A DNA stretch of 8,293 nucleotides from JBBTQE01 sp038065775 (GTDB lineage: Bacteria > Patescibacteriota > Patescibacteriia > Magasanikbacterales > GWA2-37-8): positions 1 to 8,293 of the forward strand of contig JBBTQE010000062.1 of the NCBI GenBank assembly GCA_038065775.1. The letters run 5' to 3'. Below the pieces are notes generated by a model. It had not been told where the DNA came from. It ran no database searches and worked only from the letters and a program-made list of their open reading frames with translations. The position numbers and the translations under genes are program-made. Below, piece by piece: positions 6,122 to 8,293 of this stretch (position 1 is its first letter; the number at the start of each line of letters is the position of its first letter).

Positions 6122-8224
6122 ATGGAACTAAGCGCCCTTGTTTCGCAGCTGTCTCGCGTTGGCAAAACCGCCTCAAAACGATTAGCCTACCTTGGCGTAA
6201 ATATCGTTAAGGATCTTTTGTATTATTTTCCTTTTCGCTATGAAGATTATCGAACGATGGTTCCAATTTCACAGTTGCAACACGGTCAAATGGTTACGAT
6301 TTGCGGGCAAGTTCAGCTCATAGCCAATAAGCGCAGTTTTAAAAGAAGGAAAATTATCACCGAAGCGCTTGTGGCGGATAAAACTGGCGCCGCGCGCGTT
6401 GTTTGGTTTAATCAACCTTTTATTATAAAAAATATTCATGTTGGCGATGTGGTTTATTTATCAGGCAAGGTGCAAACCGACATGCTTGGGCCACAGCTCG
6501 CTAGTCCAACTTATGAAAAATACAAAAAAGACCCTGCTCATACCGCGAGGCTGGTTCCAATTTATTCGCTAACTTTTGGATTGACGCAAAAACAGATAAG
6601 ATCTTTAACAAATCAAGTGATAACTTTGGCCGGTCAAGTTGAAGAATGGTTGCCAAAAGAAATTTTAGAAAAAGCGGATTTAACGCCATTGTCGGATGCT
6701 TTGCGCGGCATACATTTTCCAGCGGACGATAATGATTTAAAACAAAGCGTTGAAAGATTAAAGTTTGACGAACTATTTTTGATTCAGTTAAAAGCGGAAT
6801 TGTCTAGATTGGAAAAAAGCGGAATCAAGGCGCCAAAAATTAATTTTAAAGAAGCCGAGGTTAGAAGTTTTGTTTCAAGCCTTCCTTTCCAACTGACAAA
6901 AACGCAAAAAATATCGGCCTGGGAGATTTTTCAGGATCTTGAAAAAAGCGCGCCAATGAGCAGGTTGCTTTCCGGCGATGTCGGGTCTGGAAAAACCGTG
7001 ATCGCGGCGATGGCGATGCTGAATGCGTGTCTCAACGGCTTTAGATCTGTTTTTATGGCGCCGACCGAAATTCTGGCAAGCCAGCATTATAATTCACTGA
7101 TTAAATTGTTTGGTGATAAATTTTCCGTGGGACTGCTCACAGGATCCCAGTTCGCGATTCATAATTATAAATTTGAAGAAAAATCACAAGCCGGGCAAAA
7201 GAAAGAATTTTTTAAAAAAATCGGCGACGGAGAGCTGTCAATCGTGGTAGGCACGCATGCTTTATTTTCCGAAGGAGTTGAATATAAAAAATTGGGGCTG
7301 GTGATTGTTGACGAACAACACCGGTTTGGCGTGGAGCAGAGAAAGACAATAAAAGAAAAGGGCAGGGGAGTTCATTTTTTAAGCATGACCGCGACTCCGA
7401 TTCCCAGATCATTGGCGCTGGTGATTTACGGAGATTTGGATGTTTCAATTATCAACGAATTGCCGCCGGGAAGAAAAAAAATAATCACCAAATTGGTTGA
7501 ACCGGCCAAGCGCGACAAGGCGTATCAGTTTATAAGGGATCAGGTAAAACAGGGGAGGCAAATTTTTGTCGTGTGCCCGTTGATTGAGCGGAAGGAAGAC
7601 GAGGCGGAAATTGAGATCATTAATTATCCGGCCAATCCGTCAAATGAAAAGAAAAGCGTGCTTAGCGAATATGAAAAACTTTCTAAAAATATATTTCCCG
7701 ATTTACGGGTTGGTTATTTGCATGGAAAATTAAAAGGCAAAGAAAAGGAGAGAATAATGTCTGATTTTAAAAATGGAAAACTGGACTTGCTTGTTTCAAC
7801 TTCGGTGGTTGAGGTCGGAGTGGATATTCCCAACGCCAGCGTGATGATGATTGAGGGGGCGGAGGGTTTTGGTTTGGCGCAACTGCATCAGTTTAGGGGA
7901 CGAGTGGGCAGATCAATCCACCAATCATATTGTCTGCTTTTCACGCATTCCGATTCGGTGAAGGCGTCGGAGCGGTTGAGTTTTTTTGAAAAAAATAATG
8001 ACGGTTTCAAACTGGCTGAAAAAGATCTGGAAATGCGCGGACCGGGCGAGGTGTACGGCACAGAGCAAAGCGGCATGATGAATTTGCGCATCGCGCAATT
8101 GAATGACCGAGAGCTCATAAAGAAAACTCGGGAATTGGCAAAGGAAACGGCCGTTGATTTGGAAAAATATCCGGTTTTAAATAAAAAAATGAAGGATTGG
8201 GAGAAAAGCGTGCATTTGGAGTAA
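6122..8224 (+). CDS. recG: ATP-dependent DNA helicase RecG
   Basis: RecG is a monomeric superfamily 2 double-stranded DNA translocase that regresses stalled replication forks and migrates Holliday junctions. The 700-residue length is close to the E. coli protein. An N-terminal helical part and the OB-fold wedge domain occupy about 1-160. Helicase motifs appear in order: I GDVGSGKT (285-292), Ia APTEILA (313-319), Ib GTHALF (377-382), II DEQH (397-400), III TATPIPR (423-429), IV around IFVVCPLI (481-488), V from STSVVEVGVDIP (559-570) and VI QLHQFRGRVGR (587-597). The C-terminal TRG region follows (about 615-660). Two lysine/glutamate-rich stretches, near 344-366 and 490-520, look longer than in typical RecG. 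ATG 6122 gives the family N-terminus MELSALVSQ; the frame stays open to TTG 6080, but that would add 14 hydrophobic residues read from the T-tracts and promoter. No Shine-Dalgarno is visible. Confidence 0.96.
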   Translation: MELSALVSQLSRVGKTASKRLAYLGVNIVKDLLYYFPFRYEDYRTMVPISQLQHGQMVTICGQVQLIANKRSFKRRKIITEALVADKTGAARVVWFNQPFIIKNIHVGDVVYLSGKVQTDMLGPQLASPTYEKYKKDPAHTARLVPIYSLTFGLTQKQIRSLTNQVITLAGQVEEWLPKEILEKADLTPLSDALRGIHFPADDNDLKQSVERLKFDELFLIQLKAELSRLEKSGIKAPKINFKEAEVRSFVSSLPFQLTKTQKISAWEIFQDLEKSAPMSRLLSGDVGSGKTVIAAMAMLNACLNGFRSVFMAPTEILASQHYNSLIKLFGDKFSVGLLTGSQFAIHNYKFEEKSQAGQKKEFFKKIGDGELSIVVGTHALFSEGVEYKKLGLVIVDEQHRFGVEQRKTIKEKGRGVHFLSMTATPIPRSLALVIYGDLDVSIINELPPGRKKIITKLVEPAKRDKAYQFIRDQVKQGRQIFVVCPLIERKEDEAEIEIINYPANPSNEKKSVLSEYEKLSKNIFPDLRVGYLHGKLKGKEKERIMSDFKNGKLDLLVSTSVVEVGVDIPNASVMMIEGAEGFGLAQLHQFRGRVGRSIHQSYCLLFTHSDSVKASERLSFFEKNNDGFKLAEKDLEMRGPGEVYGTEQSGMMNLRIAQLNDRELIKKTRELAKETAVDLEKYPVLNKKMKDWEKSVHLE

Positions 8225-8293
8225 CGCACAGGCTGGTATGTATTGGTACCATACATCTGACACACTCAGAAAAGTATGGGTAAACGATTGCAG
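8225..8293. other. start of intergenic region after recG with small inverted repeats
   Basis: ATGTAT (8238-8243) pairs with ATACAT (8251-8256) around a 7-nt loop that itself contains the palindrome GGTACC. A second small repeat, TCTGA (8256-8260) with TCAGA (8266-8270), follows. No T-run follows either, so neither is a convincing intrinsic terminator. I see no coding start or promoter before the window ends. Confidence 0.3.

Noticed and set aside
6025..6210. 61-residue open frame overlapping the GC-rich hairpins and the recG start
   Set aside because: It runs across a perfect palindrome, T-tracts and the recG promoter and overlaps recG in another frame; the product has no recognisable features.
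8238..8256. Hairpin after recG as a terminator
   Set aside because: The stem is only 6 bp of mostly A-T pairs and no T-run follows.
1..8293. CRISPR array, transposase, toxin-antitoxin, phage or other defence genes
   Set aside because: No regularly spaced direct repeats, terminal inverted repeats or matching protein motifs were seen on either strand.

Overview
The window is a bacterial chromosomal segment of ordinary housekeeping character with five genes, all on the + strand. Base composition is moderately AT-rich with short intergenic gaps. TGA is used as a normal stop, at the end of the pilus ATPase gene, and no gene needs TGA to be read through, so the standard bacterial code applies. A four-domain S1 protein, lean intergenic regions, absent or weak Shine-Dalgarno sequences, a lysine-rich membrane protein and a lone PilB-type ATPase together suggest a Patescibacteria/CPR (Parcubacteria-like) genome. 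This assignment is inference from gene style; no rRNA or phylogenetic marker alignment was possible.

Layout. Bases 1-180 hold a good sigma-70-type promoter (70-98) and a structured leader for rpsA. rpsA (181-1332, ribosomal protein S1) is followed 7 nt later by ftsH (1340-3172, membrane AAA+ zinc protease), and the two probably form one transcript. That transcript ends at a small hairpin/U-tract terminator (3218-3238). A new extended -10 promoter (3249-3257) drives a second unit: an unnamed six-helix membrane protein with a threefold internal repeat (3298-4254), then 2 nt later a PilB/GspE-type secretion ATPase (4257-5978). Bases 5979-6121 hold a GC-rich cluster of hairpins, T-tracts and a likely promoter placed almost on top of the recG start. 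recG (6122-8224) encodes the branch-migration helicase. The last 69 bases carry only minor inverted repeats.

How the genes relate. rpsA and ftsH join translation initiation with membrane protein quality control. The membrane protein and PilB-like ATPase are probably co-translated and may act together at the inner membrane in type IV pilus or secretion machinery. RecG is an independent replication-fork repair unit.

For three genes the longest open frame overstates the protein. The supported starts are ATG 1340 (ftsH), ATG 3298 (membrane protein) and ATG 6122 (recG). I found no transposon, CRISPR array, tRNA, rRNA or clearly novel system. The best leads are regulatory: the competing hairpins and U8 tract in the rpsA leader, the GC-rich palindromes before recG, the near-leaderless recG start, and the conserved-looking membrane protein paired with PilB.
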